Shown here piece by piece: positions 1-5,783 of a stretch of DNA of 8,043 bases (positions are counted from its first letter, which is position 1; each line of letters opens with the position of its first letter). The position numbers and the translations under genes are program-made. Location: contig CAITZE010000078.1 in assembly GCA_903896775.1 (NCBI GenBank), forward strand, positions 1-8,043, read 5' to 3'. Below the pieces are notes generated by a model that saw only the letters and a program-made list of their open reading frames with translations, was not told where the DNA came from and ran no database searches. The DNA is from an uncultured bacterium (GTDB lineage: Bacteria > Pseudomonadota > Alphaproteobacteria > Rhodospirillales > Rhodospirillaceae).

Positions 1-308
1 AGCTTGATCTCGACGTCAACGCCGGCGGCGAGGTCGAGCTTCATCAGCGCGTCCACGGTCTGCGGCGTCGGATCGACGATGTCGAGCAGGCGGCGATGTG
101 TACGAATTTCGAACTGTTCGCGCGACTTCTTGTCGACGTGCGGCGAACGGTTAACCGTGAATTTTTCAATCCGCGTCGGCAAAGGAATAGGCCCGCGCAC
201 TTGTGCGCCCGTGCGCTTTGCCGTGCTGACGATCTCTTTCGTGGATTGATCCAACACACGATGGTCGAACGCCTTCAGGCGGATACGAATGTTTTGACTG
301 TCGATCAT
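1..308 (-). CDS. rpsJ: 30S ribosomal protein S10 (3' end cut by window edge)
   Basis: S10 sits in the head of the small ribosomal subunit and also acts as NusE in transcription antitermination with NusB. The minus strand reads MIDSQNIRIRLKAFDHRVLD at the N-terminus, continues through the conserved PIPLPTRIEKFTVNRSPHVD block (about residues 40-59), and ends in VDALMKLDLAAGVDVEIKL. It covers 102 full codons plus two bases. S10 is usually about 102-104 residues, so only the last residue or two and the stop lie outside the window. The ATG at 306-308 is preceded by AGG-containing sequence (AGGTAGTAGGCC), a usable ribosome binding site. It lies 61 bp downstream of tuf on the same strand, so it is probably co-transcribed and opens the S10 ribosomal-protein operon. 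The identification is secure; nothing in the protein looks unusual. Confidence 0.97.
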   Translation of the reverse strand, partial: MIDSQNIRIRLKAFDHRVLDQSTKEIVSTAKRTGAQVRGPIPLPTRIEKFTVNRSPHVDKKSREQFEIRTHRRLLDIVDPTPQTVDALMKLDLAAGVDVEIK

Positions 309-330
309 GGCCTACTACCTAAAAGTGAGC

Positions 331-354
331 GGCACCCGCCCGAGGGCGGGCGCC
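331..354 (-). promoter_or_regulatory. GC-rich stem-loop between tuf and rpsJ
   Basis: A perfect 6-bp stem (CCCGCC at 335-340 with GGCGGG at 345-350) closes a four-base CGAG loop. Three further pairs (331-333 with 352-354) extend it beyond one A/C mismatch. It fills the middle of the 61-bp tuf-rpsJ gap. On the transcribed strand only four Ts occur, several bases after the stem, so it is not a classical strong terminator. It may act as a partial terminator, an RNA-processing or stability element, or a mutation-tolerant spacer. The structure is seen in the sequence; the role is inferred. Confidence 0.4.
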
Positions 355-369
355 ACGTATCTTACGTTC

Positions 370-1560
<1,191 letters not shown>

Positions 1561-1593
1561 GTCTTTTCCAATTCTCTGTGACCACGGTTGATC

Positions 1594-1627
1594 CGAAACA
1601 CGGGGAAACCCTTGCTTCCCGATTTCG
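1594..1627 (-). promoter_or_regulatory. Stem-loop in the tuf 5' leader
   Basis: In the tuf sense, CGAAA (1627-1623) pairs with TTTCG (1598-1594). Inside it GGGAA (1620-1616) pairs with TTCCC across a short loop, giving a two-part stem about 35-65 bases before the tuf start codon. It could stabilise or regulate the tuf leader. I found no convincing -10/-35 pair for tuf. The best minus-strand candidate, TTGATG then TGGTAA with an 18-base spacer at about 1641-1670, is weak. The stem is seen in the sequence; any regulatory role is inferred. Confidence 0.25.
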
Positions 1628-1730
1628 AGCGGCGCCACCTTTACCACTAGCGTCACCAGATGATCATCAAAAATCCGTGCTCTATCGGGTTCAGGCGGTC
1701 CAATTGCACCACGAGGCGTCATTCCCGCAC

Positions 1731-1759
1731 TGGACCCACTCTCCAACGGCCAGTAGTAT
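1731..1759 (+). promoter_or_regulatory. Candidate promoter of the prepilin-like gene
   Basis: TGGACC (1731-1736) and TAGTAT (1754-1759) are separated by 17 bases. Each matches four of six bases of the sigma-70 consensus. Transcription would start near 1766, leaving a leader of about 20 bases that contains the AAGGA ribosome binding site at 1775-1779. The spacing is good but the boxes are only moderate. Confidence 0.35.
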
Positions 1760-1786
1760 TCGCCTGATCATCTCAAGGACCTGAAA

Positions 1787-2629
1787 ATGCTCACGAAGCG
1801 TGCTGTCGGCTTCGCCCGGACACTGGGCTTTACCATCATCGAGATGGGCATTGTTCTGGTCATCATCGGATTGGTGTCTGGCGCCGCGATCTCGATTCTC
1901 GGGCCGATTGGCGACGGCCGGAAGGCAGAGCTCACAAATCAACACCTGGATGTCATTCAAAAGGCGCTCCAGGTCTATGTCATTCAAAATGGCTGCTTAC
2001 CCTGCCCGACCGATGGCACACAGGCCTCGGTCCCCGCCAACGTCAACGTTGGCAAATCCATGACAGTAGGTAGCGTCCTTGTCGCAGGCACATGTGCGGC
2101 GGCTGCTTGCCTCAAAGCCGCCGCGGTGGTGCCATGGGTTACGCTGGGCATTTCGGAAGAAGACATCACTGACGGCTGGGGTGATCGCATTAGATACGGC
2201 GTTGCCGGATCACAGGTAACGGCGTCCACTTGTACCTTGCCGGTCGCGGGCGCACTTCAACTCACGAACGGAATGGTTCGCACGCCTGGCGCCAGTGGCT
2301 GTTATCCCCAAGGTAATTTGACGGTCGACGACATAGACAATACCGCGGTGTCGGAACCCGATATGCAGCAAGCCGCGTATGTTCTGGTCAGCAGTGGCGC
2401 GGACAAAGCGCTGGCGCTGAGAGCCAAAACAGGCGCTTCCACGGGCAATCGATGGACTCAGGCGGGGACTGACGCACAATTTGTAAATTCTGACGGTGAC
2501 GATGCCTATGCGTTAGGGATCGTGAACGCCAACAGTGATCACACCCATTTCGACGACATCACACGTTTCGACACGGCGCCGATCATGATTCAGCTTTGCG
2601 GAGCAGGCGCCTGCGGAAACCCGAGTTAA
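1787..2629 (+). CDS. Type IV prepilin/pseudopilin-like protein
   Basis: The 280-residue protein begins with a short basic leader (K4, R5, R11) and a class III signal, G14|FTIIE, followed by a hydrophobic helix to about residue 38. A prepilin peptidase would cut after G14 and methylate F15, and E19 is the conserved Glu5 of the mature subunit. The globular part carries DGWGDRIRY (129-137), like the D-x-W-G-x-x-x-x-Y strand of type II secretion pseudopilins. Eight cysteines occur: 70, 73, 103, 108, 149, 172, 271 and 276, with C70/C73 in a CLPCP motif and C271/C276 at the C-terminus, which suggests disulfides outside the inner membrane. It is longer than GspG or PilA (about 140-170 residues). The start is supported by AAGGA seven bases upstream. 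No prepilin peptidase, ATPase or secretin gene lies nearby, so it is an orphan subunit here. Pilin, minor pilin and secretion pseudopilin cannot be told apart. Confidence 0.85.
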   Translation: MLTKRAVGFARTLGFTIIEMGIVLVIIGLVSGAAISILGPIGDGRKAELTNQHLDVIQKALQVYVIQNGCLPCPTDGTQASVPANVNVGKSMTVGSVLVAGTCAAAACLKAAAVVPWVTLGISEEDITDGWGDRIRYGVAGSQVTASTCTLPVAGALQLTNGMVRTPGASGCYPQGNLTVDDIDNTAVSEPDMQQAAYVLVSSGADKALALRAKTGASTGNRWTQAGTDAQFVNSDGDDAYALGIVNANSDHTHFDDITRFDTAPIMIQLCGAGACGNPS

Positions 2630-2675
2630 GTTAATACCGAAACGAATGCAAACTCCGCACGGCGTTACAAATCTC

Positions 2676-2705
2676 TTGCCGGTATATACGGGGCCTGCGT
2701 AAAAC
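2676..2705 (+). promoter_or_regulatory. Candidate tRNA-Gly promoter
   Basis: TTGCCG (2676-2681) and TAAAAC (2700-2705) are 18 bases apart. Each matches four of six consensus bases. The predicted start, about 2711-2712, would give a leader of only six or seven bases before the mature tRNA. A TATATA at 2683-2688 has no matching -35 box and was not chosen. Confidence 0.4.
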
Positions 2706-2717
2706 TACCGGAAGGAC

Positions 2718-2791
2718 GCGGGTGTAGCTCAATGGTAGAGCAGAAGCCTTCCAAGCTTACGACGAGGGTTCGATTCCCTTCACCCGCTCCA
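2718..2791 (+). tRNA. tRNA-Gly(TCC)
   Basis: The 74-nt gene folds as a full cloverleaf. The acceptor GCGGGTG pairs with CACCCGC. The D stem is GCTC/GAGC with an AATGGTA loop. The anticodon stem GAAGC/GCTTA has one terminal mismatch, and its loop CTTCCAA places anticodon TCC at 2750-2752. The T arm carries TTCGATT. Discriminator T and CCA (2789-2791) are encoded. It reads GGA and, by wobble, GGG codons. It lies 88 bp after the prepilin-like gene. A copy of its last 24 coding bases before the final A occurs 83 bp downstream. Confidence 0.97.
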
Positions 2792-2806
2792 ATCCCCACC
2801 ACGCAA

Positions 2807-2817
2807 CGAACCCTCGT
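2807..2817 (-). repeat. Inverted copy of part of the tRNA-Gly T arm
   Basis: CGAACCCTCGT at 2807-2817 is the exact reverse complement of 2762-2772 inside tRNA-Gly (ACGAGGGTTCG, variable loop and T stem). In a read-through transcript the two could pair and compete with the T arm. With the direct copy at 2850-2873, it means that the 82 bp after the tRNA hold two tRNA-derived pieces. Confidence 0.55.
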
Positions 2818-2849
2818 AGTTTTATTGGCGGGCCGTAAACGGCGCGCAT

Positions 2850-2873
2850 GGTTCGATTCCCTTCACGCGCTCC
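2850..2873 (+). repeat. Direct repeat of the tRNA-Gly 3' end (att-like scar)
   Basis: These 24 bases match 2767-2790 of tRNA-Gly at 23 positions. The only difference is G2867 in place of C2784, which would break the acceptor stem. The sequence upstream of this copy does not resemble the rest of the tRNA, so it is not a decayed whole tRNA gene. A duplicated tRNA 3' end is the usual footprint left by tRNA-targeting integrases. No integrase lies nearby, and only 59 bp separate the CCA end from the second copy, so any element has been lost. Confidence 0.6.
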
Positions 2874-2876
2874 GCT

Positions 2877-2907
2877 TAGCTTTCATTAGCGAGCCTAACC
2901 GAGCTTA
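2877..2907. repeat. Short interspersed repeat, copy 1
   Basis: The sequence starting TAGCTTTCATTAGCGAGC resembles a second copy at 3874-3903. They agree at about 26 of 30 aligned bases, with a one-base gap. This copy overlaps the stop codon of the glutathione transferase gene (2905-2907). It lacks the flanking GAAAGCT that closes a stem in copy 2. It is probably a small intergenic repeat family; other copies cannot be seen from this window. Confidence 0.45.
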
Positions 2908-3519
2908 AATCAGCCCTTCTGCTTTCATCGCCCCTTGTGTGTGCGGCCGAGCGCCAACGCGGGCCTGGAAGGCCTGCAGTTTTGCAAAAGGCGTGAGATC
3001 CACGCCGAGGTTGCCGCTCCAGTTCACGACCGTGAAGAGATACGCATCGGCAATCGTGAACTGCGCGCCGGTGAGATAGGCGCGGCCATCAGCGAGAGCT
3101 TTTTCGACCAGCCCGAGGCGGCCGATGAGTTTATCCTTCGCGACTTTCTTCTGATCATCGGTGTTCGCGGGATTAAACAGCGGACTGAAGCTTTTGTGAA
3201 CTTCCGTGCCGATAAAGGTCAGCCATTCGTTCAGGCGTGCACGTTCCAGGGTGCCCGACTTGGGAGCCAAACCTAAAGCCGGATTACTGTCGGCGATGTA
3301 TTGCGTGATCGCGGGACCTTCCGTCAGCAACTCGCCATTTTCCAGGACCATCGCCGGGGTGTAACCCTTGGGATTGATCGCATAAAAATCCTTGCCGTCC
3401 TTGGTGGTGTGCGTCTTCAGATCCACGGCAACGAGGTCGAACTTTACGCCGGCTTCACGCAACACGATGTGAGGGGCCAAGGAACAAGCACCGGGCGTAT
3501 AATAAAGCGTATAAGTCAT
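2905..3519 (-). CDS. gst: Glutathione S-transferase, beta class (GstA-like)
   Basis: It is a cytosolic enzyme that conjugates or otherwise uses glutathione in detoxification and redox defence. The 204-residue protein is full length for the family and closely follows E. coli GstA. The N-terminal thioredoxin fold (about 1-80) has YTPGACSLAPHI with the beta-class Cys at residue 12, the cis-proline region YTPAMV (P55) and the glutathione-binding LTEGPAI (E67). The all-helical C-terminal domain has TEVHKSFSPLF, with H108 at the second active-site position, and the N-capping box FTIADAYLF (154-162). GGAG lies eight bases before the ATG at 3517-3519. It is 96 bp downstream of the DUF3297 gene on the same strand and might share its transcript. 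A GCGCAT-AGG-ATGCGC hairpin at 3578-3592 lies in that gap. The family assignment is firm; the physiological substrate is unknown. Confidence 0.95.
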   Translation of the reverse strand: MTYTLYYTPGACSLAPHIVLREAGVKFDLVAVDLKTHTTKDGKDFYAINPKGYTPAMVLENGELLTEGPAITQYIADSNPALGLAPKSGTLERARLNEWLTFIGTEVHKSFSPLFNPANTDDQKKVAKDKLIGRLGLVEKALADGRAYLTGAQFTIADAYLFTVVNWSGNLGVDLTPFAKLQAFQARVGARPHTQGAMKAEGLI

Positions 3520-3577
3520 GCCGAAGACTCCGAGGTTGAGGGGCGGGATCGGGTAACGAGGTAAGCGTTTATTCGTC

Positions 3578-3592
3578 GCGCATAGGATGCGC
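3578..3592. other. Small palindromic stem-loop between DUF3297 and gst
   Basis: GCGCAT (3578-3583) and ATGCGC (3587-3592) form a perfect 6-bp inverted repeat around AGG. It lies about 58 bp before the gst start codon and 23 bp after the DUF3297 stop. It has no T-tract, so it is not a clear terminator. It could be an operator or chance. Confidence 0.25.
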
Positions 3593-3615
3593 AGCGGGCA
3601 TGCGAGCTAAAGAGA

Positions 3616-3870
3616 CTAAGCGTCCAACTCAGAAGGCAGCCTGAAATACGGCTCGACTTTGCCCTGAAGCTTGATCGTCATGGGATTGCCCTTGCGGTCT
3701 AGGCTTTTGCCGGCGGCAACACGGATCCAACCCTCGCTCACGCAATACTCCTCGACGTTGGTTTTCTCGACACCATTGAAGCGGATGCCGACACCGCGCT
3801 TCAGAAGCGCTTCGTCGTAATGCGAGCTGCTGGGATTAGTGGATAGACGGTCGGGCAGAGTTTCGGACAT
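3616..3870 (-). CDS. DUF3297 family protein
   Basis: It is an 84-residue small soluble protein of unknown function. The core GVGIRFNGVEKTNVEEYCVS (27-46), then EGWIRVAAGKSLDRKGNPMTIKLQGKVEPYFR, is the DUF3297 signature known from many proteobacteria. There is no signal peptide or membrane segment. It has a variable N-terminal tail (about 1-25) and a C-terminus rich in beta strand. The ATG at 3868-3870 gives the usual family length. The ribosome binding site is weak: GAAAG lies six bases upstream, and an AGG is too close. The 5' untranslated region runs directly into the interspersed repeat at 3874-3903 and the stem-loop cluster. No function should be inferred from the neighbours. Confidence 0.9.
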   Translation of the reverse strand: MSETLPDRLSTNPSSSHYDEALLKRGVGIRFNGVEKTNVEEYCVSEGWIRVAAGKSLDRKGNPMTIKLQGKVEPYFRLPSELDA

Positions 3871-3872
3871 AC

Positions 3873-3913
3873 CTAGCTTTCATGAGTGAGCGTAGCGAAC
3901 TTAGGAAAGCTGG
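3873..3913. repeat. Short interspersed repeat, copy 2, within a stem
   Basis: The sequence beginning TAGCTTTCATGAGTGAGCG is the second copy of the repeat at 2877-2907. Here AGCTTTC (3875-3881) pairs with GAAAGCT (3905-3911), extended by one wobble and one GC pair, enclosing a 23-base loop. It abuts the DUF3297 start codon, so on the minus strand it forms most of that gene's leader. It is the leftmost of five adjacent stem-loops. Confidence 0.5.
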
Positions 3914-3914
3914 T

Positions 3915-3989
3915 ACCCGGCGAAGCCGGGTTGGTCAATCCAGCCTTGGCTGGCCCCCCTCGCCTTCGCAAGGCGAAGGCTCGAAGGGG
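3915..3989. repeat. Array of three stem-loops
   Basis: Three inverted repeats follow one another. ACCCGGC-GAA-GCCGGGT is at 3915-3931. CCAGCC-TT-GGCTGG is at 3940-3953. An 8-bp stem, GCCTTCGC-AAG-GCGAAGGC, is at 3962-3980 inside an outer CCCCT/AGGGG (3956-3960 with 3985-3989). All stems are perfect and none has a T-tract after it on either strand. The density of unrelated palindromes with minimal loops is typical of mosaic intergenic repeats of the REP type. It lies between tRNA-Tyr and the DUF3297 gene and codes for no plausible protein. Confidence 0.6.
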
Positions 3990-3991
3990 CA

Positions 3992-4032
3992 CTAGTTTTC
4001 GTAAGCGCGTAAAACGCGCTAACGAAAACTAG
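3992..4032. other. Long stem-loop at the tRNA-Tyr 3' end
   Basis: CTAGTTTTCGT (3992-4002) pairs with ACGAAAACTAG (4022-4032). After one A/A mismatch, AGCGCGT (4004-4010) pairs with ACGCGCT (4014-4020) around an AAA loop, giving 18 pairs in total. It begins one base beyond the CCA end of the tRNA-Tyr gene and would be transcribed right after it. That position suits a tRNA 3' processing or terminator structure. The T-rich tract lies within the stem rather than after it, so classical intrinsic termination is uncertain. It may equally be the last member of the palindrome cluster. Confidence 0.55.
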
Positions 4033-4033
4033 G

Positions 4034-4119
4034 TGGTGGAGGGAGAAGGATTCGAACCTTCGTAGACATAAGTCGGCAGATTTACAGTCTGCTGCCATTG
4101 ACCGCTCGGCCATCCCTCC
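4034..4119 (-). tRNA. tRNA-Tyr(GTA)
   Basis: The 86-nt class II tRNA has a long variable arm. The acceptor GGAGGGA pairs with TCCCTCC, discriminator A, and CCA is encoded (4034-4036). The D arm has the GCCGAGCGGTCAA-type sequence. The anticodon loop CTGTAAA has GTA at 4083-4085, and the T arm is GAAGGTTCGAATCCTTC. It reads TAC and TAT codons. It is transcribed away from rlmB, toward the DUF3297 and gst genes, and is followed immediately by a long hairpin. Confidence 0.97.
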
Positions 4120-4152
4120 GTAACCCAAGGAATTTCCCAAAGAATTTCTCAA

Positions 4153-4182
4153 AGTAGACGGCTTCCTTAGGAGGGGGTCCAA
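4153..4182 (-). promoter_or_regulatory. Candidate tRNA-Tyr promoter
   Basis: On the minus strand TTGGAC (4182-4177) and TCTACT (4158-4153) are separated by 18 bases. The start would be near 4146, about 27 bases before the tRNA. The leader contains two near-identical 12-13-base units with GAATTTC cores (4127-4151). Both boxes are partial matches. Confidence 0.3.
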
Positions 4183-4251
4183 GTAGAGTTTCGGCCATTG
4201 CTTGTCAACGTGAAAGAAGCAGTTTAGGCCATGGGCAAAAGGAACCTCATA

Positions 4252-5547
4252 ATGCCCAAGTATAAGTCCCAAGGCCCCCGGAACCCCAAAAGCGGGCATC
4301 CCAGAAGCATTCCGAAAGGCGGCGACGGCCGCGCCGGTTTCGGCTCCCAGCGCGCTGATTCTCAACGCGACGGTGGCTTTAAAGATAGTGGTTCTAAAGG
4401 CGGCGGCTTTAAAGCCCGCGGCTCTAAGGACCGTCCGCGCAAAAGCGATGAAGCCCCTGCTCGCGCCGGGGCCGATAGAGCAAAGTTCAAACCGCACGAG
4501 CAGAAGAAGCACGGTAAGCCTTATGGCGCACCCCGGGACAGCGGCCCCCGGCCACATAACGAACGCACTCAGCCCGAACATACCCGTCCCGATCGCCCGA
4601 AGATGAACCGAGCGCCGGAGCAACGCTCTGAGCGGCCGCAGACGAAACTTCCGCTGACTGCCTCCAGCCCTACGCGCCAACAAGGGCCAAAGCCTGAACG
4701 CGCTCAGACTGCTCACGCTAAGAACGAAAAATACAGCGCACGTCCTCGGCCCGAATCTCAATCCGCCGATACACAGGGAGAGTCGCGCGAAGGTCGCGCA
4801 CGGCGCGTGAGCGAAACCTGGATCTACGGTCATCACCCTGTGGCAGCAGTGCTGGCGAATGGCGATCGCAAAATTCTGCGCGTCCTGGCCACGACGGAAG
4901 CCCTGGCGAAACTGAATGAAGAGTCGTCAATTCCGCCGCGCACTTTAGGCCAAGTCAAAGCAGCGTCACGCAACGAGATCGACAACCACGTCGGCGAAGG
5001 CGCGGTGCATCAAGGGGTCGCCGTCCTCACGCATCCCTTGGAGCATGATCTACAGGACGTCCTGGAACGCATCGCCGTGAATCCCAACTCTTGCATTGTC
5101 GTACTCGATCAAGTGACCGATCCGCACAACGTCGGTGCGATTCTCCGGTCTGCGGTAGCCTTCGGCGCGGCAGCTGTTGTTGCGCCCGACCGCAATGCGC
5201 CAGACGAAAGCGGTGCGATGGCCAAGTCGGCATCCGGAGCTCTCGATAAAATTCCGTATATCAAGGCCGGCAATTTGGTGCGCGCGCTGGAACTTATTAA
5301 AGAACACCAGTTCTGGCTGGTCGGCCTCGATGCCGAAGCGCCGCAGCAGTTGGCCGACATTAAGCTGGATGGGCGGATAGCCTTGGTCCTGGGGGCCGAA
5401 GGTGAAGGCTTGCGGCGTTTGGTGCGCGAAACCTGCGACCACGTAGCTTCCTTGCCTATGGCGGGTAACATGGAAAGCCTCAATGTCTCTAATGCTACCG
5501 CCGTGGCGCTATATGAACGGGCTCGCCAGACCAAAACTAACCGCTAG
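4252..5547 (+). CDS. rlmB: SpoU/TrmH-family rRNA 2'-O-methyltransferase, RlmB-like
   Basis: RlmB uses S-adenosylmethionine to methylate the 2'-OH of G2251 (E. coli numbering) in the 23S rRNA P loop. The 431-residue product has three parts. Residues 1 to about 187 are a basic, low-complexity tail rich in R, K, P, G, S and Q. About 190-265 is the SpoU substrate-binding domain (WIYGHHPVAAVLANGDRKIL). About 281-424 is the knotted SPOUT domain, with motif 1 DPHNVGAILRSAVAFGA (R299), motif 2 LVLGAEGEGL and motif 3 SLNVSNATAVALYE. RlmB is usually about 245-280 residues, so the tail is the added part. The ATG at 4252 is preferred because AAGGA sits eight bases before it; the in-frame ATG at 4231 has no well-spaced site and would add seven residues. 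It is divergent from tRNA-Tyr, and a hairpin terminator follows. The substrate position is by family; another SpoU target is possible. Confidence 0.93.
   Translation: MPKYKSQGPRNPKSGHPRSIPKGGDGRAGFGSQRADSQRDGGFKDSGSKGGGFKARGSKDRPRKSDEAPARAGADRAKFKPHEQKKHGKPYGAPRDSGPRPHNERTQPEHTRPDRPKMNRAPEQRSERPQTKLPLTASSPTRQQGPKPERAQTAHAKNEKYSARPRPESQSADTQGESREGRARRVSETWIYGHHPVAAVLANGDRKILRVLATTEALAKLNEESSIPPRTLGQVKAASRNEIDNHVGEGAVHQGVAVLTHPLEHDLQDVLERIAVNPNSCIVVLDQVTDPHNVGAILRSAVAFGAAAVVAPDRNAPDESGAMAKSASGALDKIPYIKAGNLVRALELIKEHQFWLVGLDAEAPQQLADIKLDGRIALVLGAEGEGLRRLVRETCDHVASLPMAGNMESLNVSNATAVALYERARQTKTNR
4372..4431 (+). repeat. rlmB: Two 30-bp in-frame tandem units in rlmB
   Basis: Two consecutive ten-codon units encode GGFKDSGSK and GGFKARGSK, separated by one extra Gly. 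The DNA units share GGCTTTAAAG and GGTTCTAA/GGCTCTAA cores but differ at third positions, so the duplication is not recent. It sits in the disordered N-terminal tail. Confidence 0.6.
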
Positions 5548-5548
5548 C

Positions 5549-5577
5549 TTGCCCTTTTATTCGCCGGGCTCTATTTT
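5549..5577 (+). promoter_or_regulatory. Candidate tRNA-Thr promoter overlapping the rlmB terminator
   Basis: TTGCCC (5549-5554) and TATTTT (5572-5577) are 17 bases apart. The -35 box resembles TTGCCG before tRNA-Gly. The -10 box would lie in the loop of the rlmB terminator hairpin. Only 28 bp separate that terminator from the tRNA, so a tRNA promoter must overlap it unless the tRNA depends on read-through. Confidence 0.3.
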
Positions 5578-5589
5578 CCCGGCGATTTT
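5561..5589 (+). terminator. Rho-independent terminator after rlmB
   Basis: TCGCCGGG (5561-5568) pairs perfectly with CCCGGCGA (5578-5585) across a nine-base loop and is followed by TTTT (5586-5589). It begins 13 bp after the rlmB stop codon. The T-tract is short but the stem is strong. Confidence 0.75.
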
Positions 5590-5617
5590 GCGTCGCGGGT
5601 AGCGTTCCCCGTTGGAG

Positions 5618-5692
5618 GCCGGCTTAGCTCAGGGGTAGAGCAACGGTTTTGTAAACCGTGGGTCGGGGGTTCAATTCCCTCAGCCGGCACCA
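5618..5692 (+). tRNA. tRNA-Thr(TGT)
   Basis: It is a 75-nt cloverleaf. The acceptor GCCGGCT pairs with AGCCGGC. The D stem is GCTC/GAGC. The anticodon stem ACGGT/ACCGT has loop TTTGTAA with anticodon TGT at 5650-5652. The T loop is TTCAATT, discriminator A, and CCA is encoded (5690-5692). It reads ACA and related Thr codons. It follows the rlmB terminator. A 6-bp inverted repeat just downstream (CCGCGC 5697-5702 with GCGCGG 5711-5716) has no T-tract. Confidence 0.97.
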
Positions 5693-5783
5693 TTTACCGC
5701 GCTGACGCGGGCGCGGCCTGCATTGCGCTTTCTAGCCCCTCTCAATGCTCCTAAGATCGCCTTAGTCTTTCAAGGGGGATAAC

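Noticed and set aside
1561..1746. 62-codon N-terminal extension of EF-Tu
   Set aside because: EF-Tu starts at MSKEKF in this group, and the extension resembles no known EF-Tu leader. An open frame of this length is expected by chance in GC-rich DNA.
2792..2873. Second, decayed tRNA-Gly gene
   Set aside because: Only the last 24 bases match; no D arm, anticodon arm or 5' acceptor strand can be found upstream of them.
3873..4032. CRISPR array
   Set aside because: The palindromes differ from one another and there is no regular repeat-spacer pattern or cas gene.
4231..4251. Upstream start codon for rlmB adding seven residues
   Set aside because: The nearest purine-rich sequence is badly spaced, while the ATG at 4252 has AAGGA eight bases upstream.
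3901..4836. 311-codon open frame on the minus strand across rlmB, tRNA-Tyr and the hairpin cluster
   Set aside because: It runs through a tRNA gene and the antisense of the low-complexity rlmB tail. Its leucine- and alanine-rich sequence is the complement of that tail, not a membrane protein.
5697..5716. Terminator after tRNA-Thr
   Set aside because: The 6-bp CCGCGC/GCGCGG stem has an eight-base loop but no T-tract follows it.
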